From Laetiporus sulphureus 93-53 (Eukaryota; Basidiomycota; Agaricomycetes; Polyporales; Laetiporaceae), in NCBI RefSeq assembly GCF_001632365.1, contig NW_024468511.1, forward strand, positions 549,550-613,549: 64,000 nt of DNA. Reading direction: 5' to 3'. Below, one piece after another: positions 21,572-34,276 of this stretch. Every line of letters begins with the position of its first letter. The first letter of the stretch is position 1. Both the position numbers and the translations under genes were made by a program. Under the pieces are notes generated by a model, which saw only the letters and a list, made by a program, of their open reading frames with translations, did not search any database and was not told the DNA's origin.

Positions 21572-23356
21572 CTAGTTCACCTCCTTGCCCGGGAACAGGA
21601 AGAGGCGTTTCAGCGGTTGCGAGACCTCGACCTCGACCTCGACTTCCTTGTCCTTCCCGTCGACGACGCTATGCACAATGCGCTTCTCTTTCTTCAACGG
21701 CATCTGCATGATAGGATACGTCAACGTGTCGTCTGAGTAGCTCCACGTCCGTGCTGTCAACGTTGTCAGCGACCAGCTCAACCCAATGACGGAAAAAGAA
21801 CACTCACTCCTTGGTTCGCTCCTCGTCGTCGCCGGCAACGACATCGACGGCCAGTGAGGCGGCTCCTCAGGCTCCGTCTCCCTGCTGTCCACGCTGTCGA
21901 TGCTCATGTCGCTATTCTGGCGGCTCAGAGGCGTGCGCCTCTTCCCGTAGTACGCACTGCCCCAGCTCGAGCTCGCCTCGCTCGACATCGTCATCGTCGA
22001 CAGCGTCGACGGCACTCGCGACATCTTCACGTTCGGCACGAGGAGCCGGCCCTCTGCACCAGGCTTGACAAGCGAGAACTCCTTTCGGCGCCCGGTGGCC
22101 ACCGGCAACGAACGCGTCGAACCGGTCGGCGACGTCGACAGTGCTGGTCCCGCAAGCGACATGCGCGACTCGCAGCGCCGTGCGAACAGCGGGTACTTGT
22201 TGTGCATCTCCTCAGCCTCGGAACGCGAGCGGGTGCCCGACGCCACCGAGTTGGTGCTGCTGGTACGCGCAGGGAGAGAAGCGGCGGAGGCGGACTCGAA
22301 TGTCGGGGCAGCCTCGCTGAGAGTCGAGTAGACGCCGCTGCGTGAGCGGTGCGAGCTCGCGACGAAGCCCTTGTATGCGCTCTTCGCACGCTCCTCGTCG
22401 ACGGGGGTGTTGAGTTCCTGAGGGGCGGTGAGGTTGTAGACGCTGGCGCGCCAAGCGCTTGAACCGTCAGTCCAGCCAGGGATGGGCTTGCGGTCCTCGA
22501 GGCGTCCATTCTCGCCTCGCTTTGGCGGATTGCTGGCGAGCACAGCCTTGATGCGACGCGCGGCCATCATAGTGCCCGACTGGTAGTCGTCGAGCGAGGA
22601 GATGGAGTCCTTCGCATGACGGTGCATGAGGGGAGCAGGCGGCGGCGGCGGCGGAAGATCGTCACCATAGAGTCGTCGCAACGCCTCGTAACCAGTGGGG
22701 ATACCAATCGGAGGAGAGGAGCTAACGGACGAGCGAGAGTCATAAGACGCCCCGCTGCCCACGTCGCTCTCCTCGGTGCTGGAAGAGAAATCGGAAAAGG
22801 AATTATGGGGAACAGGAGGCAGTGTGGGTGACAGGCAACGGTCCGGGTTGTAGTCGATACCGATGCCGCCGTGGGATGATTGGAGGTCGGCGAGACGGCA
22901 CTCGTCCGAGCAGTAGAGGGGAACGGGGTTCTGGTCGATCACAGTGCGGTGGCGAACAGGGCCCGCAGGGCGGACGAGAGCCGGCTCGGACTCGGTAGAA
23001 GACACAGTGGGTGCGGTCTTCTTCGTGTTCTTGATTGTGTCGTCGCGCTTGAGAGCGCCGTTGGGCTTTACACGACCTGTGCCGTGAACGAGCCCTCCGG
23101 CTCTCGCGCGGATGGTGCCAGTCTTGTTACGGGGAAGGCGTACTGCCGGCGCATCGTCGTGGCTTTTGGGGTCTGAAAGGGATTATTAAGCATTATGATG
23201 GAATTGCAGGAAGAGAAGAGAAGACGTACCAGAGGTAGGAGAGCTGGGCGGGACAACGGGAGCCTGTGGCTGAGGTTGAATGGGGACGTAGTAGCGCTTT
23301 GGCAGGATCTGCCTGCTGCAGACCGGACACCAAGTAGTGTCGAATGCAATATCCAT
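21572..23356 (-). CDS. Ecl1-type (life-span regulatory factor) zinc-binding protein (557 aa)
   Basis: Exons 23356-23230, 23172-21808 and 21753-21572 (1674 nt). The second intron of 54 nt is in frame and could be retained, giving 575 aa. The N-terminus MDIAFDTTWCPVCSRQILP supplies a CxxC pair. About 80 residues later PLYCSDECRLADLQ supplies a second Cys pair. This CPxC...YCSxxCRxxD arrangement is the hallmark of the fungal Ecl1/life-span regulatory factor family, linked in yeasts to chronological ageing and zinc or stress responses. The remainder is Ser/Pro-rich and disordered, with a Pro run (DDLPPPPPPAP) and a repetitive VEVEVEVEV segment near the end. The conserved WSYSDDTLTYPIMQMP motif sits just after the last intron. 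The first exon was found only by splicing; the long downstream frame alone lacks the CxxC. Confidence 0.88.
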
Positions 23357-26331
23357 GGTATGTGTGGAGTTGCGTAAGGGCCGTAGCCAGGACGGACTTT
23401 AACGCGATGATGGAAAAGGCGCGGATAACGGGAAAGCGGTTCCAAACGCAAGTCGCGGCGAGCCGGTGGCGCGCCAGACACAGAGCGAGCGGAGAGATTG
23501 TGTCAATGCCAGATGAGGGGGCGACAAAGGGCCCAGCGAAGGCAGCGACGACGTCGAGGCTGGTGTGGCCAGGATGAATCGACGGGAAGACCTGGAGGGA
23601 CGGCGCGCAGGTGGGGAACGGATGGGACGGGACAAGGACCCAGTTTATTTATCGACTTGATGCATTTGCGCTCACAGCCGATCCCCAATTGGCCCGAGGT
23701 TGTGACACGGCGTGACACCGAGTGACAGCTGGTGAGGTCCACCGCGGTGTGCAGCCCGAGACGAGCACCGAGAACGTCATCCCCGTGCGACCTCTCCCAT
23801 TGGCCCCATAGTCGCCGGGTCCCCGGCCCCTTGCAGCCCGAGCGAATCACCGCAGCCCGCTCTGCATTTTTCCAGCCTAGACCATCGGCCAGAGCGCTCG
23901 CTCGCTTGACCCTCCGTTTGCGATCAGCCCCTGCCTCTTTCGGCCCCTTCGCTTCGACCCTAATTTCTTTTGCTCGCCTGCCTTCACCCCGTCCCGGATG
24001 CGGCAATCGTCTCTACCGCAACGACGCTCTTGTGACCCTGCATTGACTTGCTGTCTGTCGCTGCTCGAACCCCACCCCACGCAGCCAATCTCCCGCGACA
24101 TAATAGCGAGGGAAAGACAACGGCGACCAGGTCATGCGGCGCCGCACGCCAGACTCGCGCCGTGCGCGCTCGCCCGACCATTCCCCGCTCATATAGCGCT
24201 CGGCTGCACTTCGGTGGGCACGTCCAGCCCCGGATTTTCCCTTCCAAGCGACCAACCATCCTCAATATGGAAAGAAGCACATGCCTCGCGTGCCTATCTT
24301 GCAATCTGTGAACGCCCGATCCCCCTCCGAGGATCTTGATCCATTCCTTCCCCGCCACGGGCCTTCCCGAATTCCCTGCGTCTATCACTCCTTCAGCTGC
24401 TCATTGGCCCGACCGCCTGCCTATTGCGGACGCCACTCCCCGCAGTCACCCGACTGGCTGCCGTCTGCGAGCATTTCTACTGGACCGTGCATGCGCCGCG
24501 TCGGTGCTATCGCGTCGTGCAATGCATGGATCGTCACGAGCAACGCGGTCATCGTGCATTCCGATGTGTGCGATGTGCAGGAGATTAACCATTTTTGTTC
24601 GCATCGCTGTACACGCTGCGGTACAGCTTCTCGCACAACGCCGCAATCACAGCGCTCATCTCTCCGTCTCTCTCCTGCCTCCCCGGATCTCCATCACATG
24701 CCCCGTCTTTTGGGCCACGCTGCGCATACTGACTCGCTTGATGGTCTCGACTTCCGGCAACGGTCCTATCGTCCTCCCATCGCTGGCCTTGTCAATAGTA
24801 TCTTGTTCTCTTGTGTACCCTTTATTCGATCGCTTTTGTTATGCACAAGACGCAGCAGAGGCTCTAAGCGCCACGCGCCACACACCACATCGGTTCCCAC
24901 GCACACCGGGCCACCGCGCTCCGTGTGCACGCTCGTCTCGAGTCGCTTGCTTCTGAGCTACGCTTATGCAATACCCCAGTAAACTCCCGCGGTCGCAGTT
25001 GCTGCGTGCAACAGGACTCACGCACACGCCACATCTACGATCTCCAGGAAATGAGAAGGCTACGTATTGCACATCATTACGGACATGTACTATACGTGCC
25101 TGCATCGTGTACGCAGCACAATACGCTTCGGCCTTCCAGATCAACATGACGGATGGCGGATCGCAACGCGGTGAGAGCCAATGGCGGTGCAAGGAGCATA
25201 TCGGCCTCGACTTCGACGGTCCGACCATGCTTCTTTTCCATGCGCAGCGTGGCTGGCGATTATCTGGACGTAAACAACCAGCTCTCGCCTGATGCACGAG
25301 ATATGATACCTGTTAATCACATCATGTCCCTGAAGCTCATATACGATCCATCATGCAAACTCTGCCATATTTTATCCAGGCGAGGCGCATGGAGGTAAGC
25401 AACCCGTACAACACGTAAGCATCCCATCAATTCCGAATATTCTCTTTAAGCGACGTCGCCCTGGGAAGATGAGAAGCTTGCATCGTGCAGCCGCAACATC
25501 GTCGGAAGCCTGCCCGCGCGTCGACGCAACGTTTCTTTCAAAGCATATGACGATGCATCGTTCATCGACATCGCACACATCGCATCAATCGATATCGCAT
25601 CGTGGTGCCTGCACACGGGTGGCCAGTCGAAGTCTCCACGCCTCGAGCCGACCACTCTCCCTGCTGCGCCACATCCTGATCGAAAGTAGCAACTCATCTC
25701 CGCCAATTAGGCGGGAGCTCGTAGTCCCCGAGCCCGACCACCAGCGCTTGGATGCCAGTCCGAATTGAGACCGTCACCGCCCAGTTGTCCGCATACGCAA
25801 CGCAGACTATAAGCTAACTAGGGGCATGGCGACCGTCGTCCGTGACCTTGTCGTCACCTGCGTAGCGGGGCGGGCCGTGCGTGCGGGATACAGGCAATTC
25901 GATGAGCAGGAGATCCGCGAGTGATCTCTTGCTGTATTTGGTTCCGCGGCGCTCGGAGGGACGGTGGCGGCGAGGCTGAGACATGGCGACGAGCCGTGGC
26001 CAGACGTGCTGCGTGTAGGTACGTGCATCGACATCGATGCATCGTGCATCACATTTCCTTGCCCCGTGCGTGGTATCTATCCTTCATCAGTTTGCCTCCG
26101 AGTCCGCGGTGATAAATTAGCCATGCGCTGTATGCGTTTCATCTTTTACAGTTCTTCATGATGTTCACTTCTGGAGGCTCGGTGGGAGGGCGAGATTAGG
26201 AGGCGCGAGCCGGGCCTACGGAGGACTAGGTACGCGATGTATTCCCTACGAGGGCACAGCGAGACGTGTATGGGCGAACACATGCTATCGCCAGGCGGAT
26301 CTCGAATGGCTTCGTCGGAGTGTTCGAACGC
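23357..26331. other. Upstream of the Ecl1-type gene; otherwise nothing recognised
   Basis: The first few hundred bases must hold the promoter of the minus-strand Ecl1-type gene; a GATAAATAA element near 23650 (minus strand) is a candidate. The remaining 2.5 kb has overlapping frames (for example 233 and 206 codons at 24281-24982) without any motif. I see no gene. Confidence 0.5.
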
Positions 26332-26339
26332 ACTATACT
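26332..26339 (+). repeat. Target-site duplication, left
   Basis: ACTATACT directly abuts the left TIR and is repeated exactly at 27386-27393 next to the right TIR. Confidence 0.85.
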
Positions 26340-27385
26340 AGGACCCCCGAAAATCCCTATGGGAGGCCGGTCCAAAAATCACTGATTTTGGGACTTCCTG
26401 TCCGGACAACTTTTCCGGAGTTACTGTCCGGATAGCTGTCCAGCCTCCGATACCCTGGAATTTGTGTCTGGACATTGTGACTGGCCTTTCAGCGGCCCAT
26501 TATCTGTCCGGATCGCCTGACCGGCCTATTTTGCATTACATTTTGTCGGAAAAGTCGCTTTTTTCGGAAAATTCGCAAGACAACGATTAGAGCTTTCTAT
26601 ATGTGACAGTACAAGTGCAGATCTACTCTTCGGCGGCCACATTGCGCTCTGCATTGGGCATATCAGGGGAGAACCAAGCCATAGGCCGTGTGATAGCAAG
26701 TGAGAAGTTGTGTCGAGGGAAGGGATATTTGATGAATTCAGTCACAGGAATGTCAGATCTGGGTAGGAAGCAGCCCTCCCATTCTGGTGGCAAGGAGAAG
26801 GCCGCACAATGGGCTTCACTTATTGATATGGGCGCATCTTTCTTAGTTGGCCAAACCTTTCCTTGACCAATCCATTCGTCTCGGATGAAAGCCGGAGGAT
26901 CAATGGTCAGGTCTATTGCAGTGGTCATTGGTCAAAGAAGCGATTTCAAGAAGAACAGGCAGTACGTCATTGCAGAGGGAAAAATGACGTTTCTTGTAAC
27001 ATGTCGAACTAAGTATGTATTAAAGCCTATAAGCCTCTCAACGAAGACATTTCAGGTTGATAACCACGTTTGGCTCGACCCGTTTTCGAACGCATAGTAG
27101 CGCATAAGACGCCGATAAATTCCCAGTTCTGTCAATGATTTAGAAAAAAATCAAACCGCATTCCCCCAAAACAAATAGCGTCGCCGACAGGATGATCCTT
27201 GACCCGTGTGTCTGGACACTGGACTGGCCTATCGGAACATACGGAGAAAATGTCTGGACATTTTGACAGGCTGTTTGGGGATTAGGGGGTCATTTTGTCC
27301 GGATTGAGGACAGGCCTCGAGCCTGAAAAGTGCCAATTCATGTCCGGATAGCCGACCGGCCTCCCATAGGGATTTTCGGGGTCCT
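26340..27385. mobile_element. Non-autonomous DNA transposon, 8-bp TSD (hAT- or Mutator-like)
   Basis: A 1046-bp element. The left TIR 26340-26372 and right TIR 27354-27385 are complementary over 32-33 bp (AGGACCCC-GAAAATCCC-TATGGGAGGCCGGTC, with one extra C on the left). It is flanked by the 8-bp duplication ACTATACT. Inside each end are four copies of a TGTC(C/T)GGA motif, usually followed by a GGCC-type half, giving eight subterminal repeats of the kind bound by transposases. An 8-bp TSD fits hAT or Mutator-like superfamilies; the TIR start does not settle which. No transposase is encoded. Confidence 0.88.
26623..26928 (-). CDS. Small ORF inside the DNA transposon (101 codons)
   Basis: An open frame of 101 codons with protein-like composition (TIDPPAFIRDEW, PPEWEGCFLPRSDIPVTEF). 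There is no zinc-finger, DDE or other transposase motif. It may be a captured host-gene fragment or part of a lost longer coding region. An overlapping 87-codon plus frame is also open. No function can be assigned. Confidence 0.3.
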   Translation of the reverse strand: MTTAIDLTIDPPAFIRDEWIGQGKVWPTKKDAPISISEAHCAAFSLPPEWEGCFLPRSDIPVTEFIKYPFPRHNFSLAITRPMAWFSPDMPNAERNVAAEE

Positions 27386-27393
27386 ACTATACT
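27386..27393 (+). repeat. Target-site duplication, right
   Basis: ACTATACT, identical to 26332-26339, follows the right TIR. Confidence 0.85.
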
Positions 27394-30300
27394 ATGCGAT
27401 GGGCGTGGCGTCGAGCCCTTGCTTCCTAGACTGGCACTGGCGGCACGATTGTGCATGAACGCTGCGACGCGCGGCGGGCGTCCGTGCGTAACGCCATGCA
27501 TCTATGACTCGCATATGACCATCCCGTCGATCTCTTCGTGTTCCGTCACGCCACGGTATCGCCGATGAACGACGTCTTCGGTCCGCTGGACCTGAGAGGG
27601 ATTGCGGAGGCAGACCGCGAGCAGGGAAGTTGCTCGGGCGAATGACGAACAGCTCAACTCTAATCGCCTGCGTTGCGGTGGCACCACCGCACGGGACTCG
27701 GGACGGCAAGCGAGTGGGAGCGTACACGAGAAGCTGTAGAGCGACGGAATGAGCTCGGGACTGAGCTCGGAGCGTATAGTCTATCACATCGCCCGCGCTT
27801 CTTCACACCCTTCTCCCGTCCCGTTGGGTTCGACGTCGGCGCGGGCACCCGTCATGGGCTGGAGTGCGGGCAAACACAGTTTCGGCGAAACCGAGGTGTG
27901 TCGATGCTGCCCGCGTACGCGTGCCACAGCAGCGGACGATCGTCGGGATCCTCTGCTGCCGTCGAGCACGAGGGACTCAAAGACGCCGATTGCGCCACGG
28001 TAAACCTGCAAATCGAATAGGCCTCACAGCGTCACGCCTCAAATTGATCACCTCGTGAAGGTCCTGCAACGAGGGCGTCCGGGTATGTCCAATATACGTG
28101 AGCCTTTGCCTTATCTCGTTCGCCAAATTCTAAAGCGTGACACCGCGGACACACCCGTTTCCGGCTGAGATGATACTTACATACGATGCCGTATTTACCT
28201 CCGTCAAAATGCCCAGCGAGCTTCTTCATACCGACCGCGGCTATTTCACTTACTCAATCTCAATCACGGAGAGGCGTCTTATAACGGCGCCTACTTATCA
28301 TAAGTACACGCTCGCTTGTTGCCCCTTCAAAATGGCCCGATCGGCATTCTGCGAAGAGAAGCGAAGCACTGCGATAACGCGCAGGTCGGGGCCGCAAGGG
28401 AATGCTCTGCAGACGCGTCGCTGATCCAGGACGGGCGGACCGTGTCCGCGGCAGGAAGGCGTGCTCCTTGTGATCCTCAACACCCTGGTGGCCCCGATTA
28501 CTTGTTCTTGCTCCCGAGCGTATCTTATCGCTGGACGGGTCTTGTTGCTACTTTCCGTAAGGTTGCTGGCTATTGCATATGGCGGTACCCGCTTGCTTAC
28601 TCGTATCTCTCAGCGGCTTGCTACGATAGAGCGAAACGACCCTCTTTGGGCGCGGGTGCCAAAACGCTTTCCTACGGTGTCTCAGGCAGCGAAAGCCTAG
28701 CGGCCCTGTCCATCAGGTTCGCTCTTGCCGTCTTCAGCATCCTCCTGAGACATTTGCCCGATCAAGGAAGCGGGCCCACACGCAACCGGAAGGAGCTGCT
28801 TCTATCGCATGCTCGCCTACAGGCACTGAAGAACTGGTTCATAACTTGCTGCGTTTACGTCTGCAGCGCCCCATCGACGCACTCGCGTTGACGTCTCCGC
28901 GGTGATGGGTACGCCATCTTCCATTAGTGCCTCGCACGACGTCAATTTTGCTGCGACCTTCTGTCTTCCGGATGGGTGTCTGCAGGATACATATACCGTC
29001 TAGTGTGCCCGAATTCGGACATTACACTTTATTTGTGTCAGAATTTGCTTCGATGGAGCACCTGGTGGCCGCAATATTACATGTATCCGCATGAGAGTTC
29101 TCATTGGAGGCGATTTTCCCACCGCTTTCTGAAGCCATGTTGCAGACAGCCAAATACCCCAGTGAACCAGTGACTCAGCACCGTGCGGCTCGCTCGCACG
29201 CGCTCATTGGTCTGTACCTGTTCAGGTTCCCACTCACGCTGCTGTTGTCGTGAACGCTGCAGCACGGGGAAGCAGGCGTGCCAATCAGACGTCGCACATT
29301 ATCCGAGCGTTGATTCGCAGGGTTGTGAGAGGAAGACTGATGGCGAGCTAACCTCCTGGCGACGCGATGCGATGTGTTGTGTTCGCGACGTTCTGTGTCT
29401 ATCCGGCTGTCTGTTGCCCGAGGTCAAACTGAAGCAGCAGATCTGTCTTCGAGATGGCGAGTCTCTCAGGCGCGGGCTCTTGTGACCCTGCGCAGATGGA
29501 CAGTGCATGTATGCGCGGCATCTCACCTCTCCGCCGGTGTTTACGTGACCTCCTTTTCTCCAGGCTGCAACGCAGCTGCGCAACATCGCACGCGATGTTG
29601 TCCTATAGGCTGTAGACTGTCACTTCACGACGCGCTTACGATGCTGCGTGGCACCGCCTAGTCGCCGCCACTTTTGTCCAATCAGTTAACTCCATTGTAA
29701 GTGGCCCAATCCCTTATCCTTCTGGCAGAAATATTGCATGCGCTCCAGGGATGGAGTTGATCTGCCGGACAGAATATTCGAAGTTGGCCAAGATGAGGTT
29801 TGGAGTCCTGGACAAAGTGGGAACCAACTTCCAAATGCAGTCATTTGTTATCGATAAAGAGTCACAGCACTTAAGTAAACGGCGACTGACGGTACCTGCG
29901 ATGCGACCTACTACATAAGTCTCGATAGCTGGCAGCCTCAGGTCCACCAAGAAAGACGTTCTGAGCTCTTCTTCCTTGATCTAAACTCACTTGTATCGGG
30001 GAGCGTATGCATGTTGAGATGCTATCGACCTTCCGAGGTACAACGGATCATCCTGGAAGCTTCTGTCCGAGCGCACAGTTTCATTGAATGTGAGATTACA
30101 ACAATGATCAAACGGGGATTGCCGAAATCGTACATAATAGAAACGTTTCTTTTGCGAAAGCGGCACGATCAGAAAAACTATATGTGAAACGAGCGCTCTG
30201 TGCTGTTCGAAAAAAGCGGTTGGACGTGTTCCATGCTCCGGGCAACAATCGCTTACGGTGAGCTCGGTCTCTCTCAAAAGTTACCGTCTGCTGCCTTTGC

Positions 30301-33300
30301 GAGCAATCTGGGTGACGTAGCCGACGTACTCATCGACTACAAAGGGAAGGAGACGATCGCGCCACGATGTCCGATTTAACCCTTGCGACGACGAGCCTGG
30401 CCATCTATTAGATGTTGTTAGCGACTCCCGCTTACGCGCCACCTATCAGTAGGAGACTTACCATGACTGGTATAGATGGTCCGTCGCACTTTTTTGTCAA
30501 CGTGCTTCAATCTAGGCAAAGCCCCTGAGGCGGACCACCTCCGCCGCAGCGTCCATGTAAGAACCTTTCCTGAGTCTTCCTACACTGCACACTCAAGTCA
30601 TGGAACCAGTAAACCCTAAGCGTTCGTCCGGTCTCGGAGAGAACTCCCAGCTGGCGCCGGAACTGTCTATCTGTACAGTCATTTGGCGCCGCTAGCGACG
30701 CGAAGCAGGCTGTAGCGTGCTTCCACGCTGCACTGCATGCGAGTTGGGTCATCGACCTTTTCTTCGTCATCCTTACAAACCTGCCGCGAAGCTCGGACTT
30801 GACGGAGGCAGAGCAGCGATGTACCTGAGATGCCGATTAGGACCAGGTACATACCGTCAAGTGGGCGCAGCCGTTGCGGACTGCGGTATGCATGCCTTCT
30901 TGGTGGCACTTTTGCTTGTCGGATCAGCGACGATGAGCCCGCGTAAGTTTCGAGTGGAATATTTTTCCTGAGGTGAGACTAGGTTCTCTGGCTTTGCAAT
31001 AGAGACCACAGTGACAGCCTCTGGATATCACCGGTCGCAATGGAGTGAGCGGCGTCATCGCAGGTTGCTGATTGATCCTTTCGAGCTTGCCTGCGCAATA
31101 CCATGCATCACTCCTCAGCGGGATCAATAGGTCCGTAGTTTCCCCGGCACAGCTTCGGACCTGCTGATGCAACATCCGTTTAGTTTAGCTAAAGATGGAC
31201 GAAGACTCCGGACGGCCCAGCTGCCCAGTGTGACGCACACACGCAGCACTGCTTCTGTCTTGTCGCTGGGGCCACATGCAGCCTCCCAATATGGACATCC
31301 GGCATCATCCTCGGACCAGGTTTTGATATACGGAGCACTGCAGGTGTTAGTCTCAACCTAGCTAGAATGCTCTCAACTCGTGCAAAGGTGTGCTTGTAGC
31401 ACGCTCTAGGCCCGGCCATGAGCTTAGTCGACGTCGACGCATGGCCTGACACCGACATCGGACTCCACAGCGGGAGCGTCGCGGAATCTGTTATCGAAGC
31501 TCATCTGTGGTCGTCATGCTCCGTGCTCCTCATCAGACTTACCGGCATGCATGTGAACGGTGGATATCTCTACGCACTATCGCGATCGTGCTGATCGGCA
31601 GCCGCGGAAAGTATCGCTGGTAGCGCGATACTACCGTGCGTTTCACAGACCCACAACTGGAAATTGGAGGAAGAACGGTCTCGTCACCGTGACTCGGAGC
31701 AAGAGCTGTCCGCACAGTTGCAGGATCGATGCTTCATGATAATCCATTCTCGCACCCTCCGTGCTCGCCGATACTTGCGTCATGGCGGACATTACACCGT
31801 GTCCGGATATCACACTTCATTTTGATCTTCGTCCGCAGCGCACTGGTCTGCAGGACGATCGCGTGTCTTCGAGCGTGCTCGAGAGTAGGCAAAGACTATG
31901 CCGGCCGTGCAGCACGTTTGCGATTCATGTGGTCCTCGAGGCATGCTCCAACACATATACTGCAATCCAACTTCCTAACTCCTTTGGACTCCACTCGTCT
32001 ATTTGTCCGACGCGCAACTTAAAGACACCAGAACTTGGTCCAGACCTGATGGCGAGTTAATGGGACCGCATGCTAAAATTCTATTCAAATAACTGCCCGT
32101 GTCCAACGGTTGGCAATTCATCGAGTCCAAATGCCATAGGCGAGTTCGGCTGACGAAGCTTGCACACAAATATCATTAACTAGTTGCGTATTATGATGGT
32201 TCATAGCTCTAAATGCTGAAGCTTGCTGAGTCCTTTCGCTCAATTGCAAACAGTGCTAGACAGTGCTAGACAGTAATTAACCGATGCATGCAGACGATGC
32301 AGCAGCTTCGGGCGCTTGTATGCCTGCCATCTTTTACGTTTAATCCCTGTCATGGACCTGGGATATTCAAGGTTCACCCTTCCACCCTCGATATTTGATT
32401 CAACGAGACCGCTCAATCTCGCGGGATATCCCTATAAGTACTCAAGATGCAATTATCGGTTCAGCAACGAGCGCTTGGCTCGTGATGAGGAGGCTTGATT
32501 CGAGTATACACCACAACCCATCCTGTGTACGCTCCTGTTAGTTTTTCTGCAATCTAGACTGAAGAGTTGATGCCTTTCGTCGACCAGAATCCTCTTAGTT
32601 AGCCATCCCGCTGAAGTCCACCGCATGCGCAATGGTACAGGCATCACATTTCACGCAATACGCATGTGTCATCGAAGCTGTCACAGTCTCATTCAGTATG
32701 AGTTCGGCGGCCATGAAGCCTCAAGCCCCAGGCCTCGCGGAAATATTGCGGTTAGCCGTGCCTTCTCAACTCAATGGTAACCCCAGACTGATTTGATGAG
32801 CGTGAGAAAGTGGACGATGGCAGTTCTCAGTGGCAGCGCGAAGCATTTACCATCACGGGTATGGCCTTAGGTGAATACGTAAAGGAACCCTGGGCTGAGC
32901 GCTGGACAGTTGCTTTCAGCCTAGCTGCTTGAGTATGCTGATGACATGGTGACCGGTGAGTTATGCGGCTTCTAACTACACAGAACGAGGTATAGCGTCG
33001 GATGGTTGACGCTAGACTTCCATAGCTGCAGCTCTTATGGCATCCCGGCCGTTCACTGTCATTCATGTGTGCTGGGATACAGTCGGATGTCACGCAACGA
33101 TCGCAAAGCCGAGCACATCTCTGTGCTAAGCGTTACATTTGAGCCTTGACTCCCGCATCGCTGCGCAAAAGATGAATGCACATCCTACTACTTCCCTTGA
33201 ATACTAACAATCCGAGTACTTGCTTACCGGATACCGCCCGTTTATTCGGAATATCGCCCCTGGAGACATAATTGAACATCGGGCGACATCACCTCCGTTC

Positions 33301-34276
33301 GCACATCGCAGCAGATGAACCGAATAGTGCCCGGCAACCGTCGGTCGCTGGTGCTGAGTCCTGACCTGATATGGCAGACTCACAACTTCGGCTCGGCCAA
33401 TTCCTCACCGGCATCCTAGGCATTCGAGGCGAACGTTGAAGGGCGTTGCGACACGGTCGCTTCCGATTTACCTGAGCGTCAGGAGGAGGGGTAACGCCCC
33501 TGGCCTAACGATTTATGGAATGAACAGTTGCACCTGTCACGCGTCCTTGACCGCCCGGTCTCTGCACTGGTCCCTCTGCCGGATCGAAGGGGCAATTGAG
33601 CGGCGTTTATCAAGACACAAGTCTTAGTTATCTTGGCGTCAATGAGTCCACACGTTGAGCCTGTGTCGGCGGAGAAGTCGTGCACGTTGCTCTCGCCTGG
33701 ACTTTGAGGCTGCCATCAGAATGGTCATTAGGCGGTAATCTCTTCGCTCTTGTCTGATTGCCACACGTAAAACTTATGTTTTGGCTATGAAAAGACCGAT
33801 AGGCCTTCGAACAAGGTGCATACGGACGGTCGAGGGCTGAACGATGCCTTTACGGAGCACCATTCAATCATTGCGCCCCACCCAGCAATCCAAGCAACTC
33901 AGGCATCCGAGCAAGTATTGCTCAGGCGAACTGGGCGGCCAGTCTATTGTTTTTACGGGAGGTCAAGCCCCAGTGCAAGGATCTGTCGAACTTCTCTGGA
34001 CATACGAACTATCCATTCCACCGCAATACGGCTCTTCCAAAAATATCGTCCCTTGCAGCCCCACCACGCTGTGCAAACGTTGCCAGAGAGCGCCATAGTA
34101 CTTCTATCGTTCGAGGCTCGGCGCAAGTACTTTGGCTTGCTCACGGTGACGGCTTCATGATCGAGAGCAATAGGCCATCTCCGGTTACTCGCAGTGTAGA
34201 TTACAATGTCATAGGGAAAACAATACTATACAGAATGTAATGACGATCAGTATGCTGTTCTTCAGCATCTAAGAGT
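27394..34276. other. Long gene-poor stretch; possible relic near 28.46 kb
   Basis: Almost 7 kb with no confident gene. At about 28440-28600 a + frame reads VILNTLVAPITCSCSRAYLI and then a Leu-rich segment, resembling the C-terminal membrane and ARAYLVVES-type end of fungal multi-pass membrane proteins, but it is broken on both sides. A short tandem CAGTGCTAGA repeat occurs near 32251-32272. No LTR ends, reverse-transcriptase motif, tRNA or rRNA was recognised. Confidence 0.5.

Noticed and set aside
24281..24982. 233- and 206-codon plus-strand ORFs
   Set aside because: They overlap in different frames, have low-information composition and no domain or splice context.
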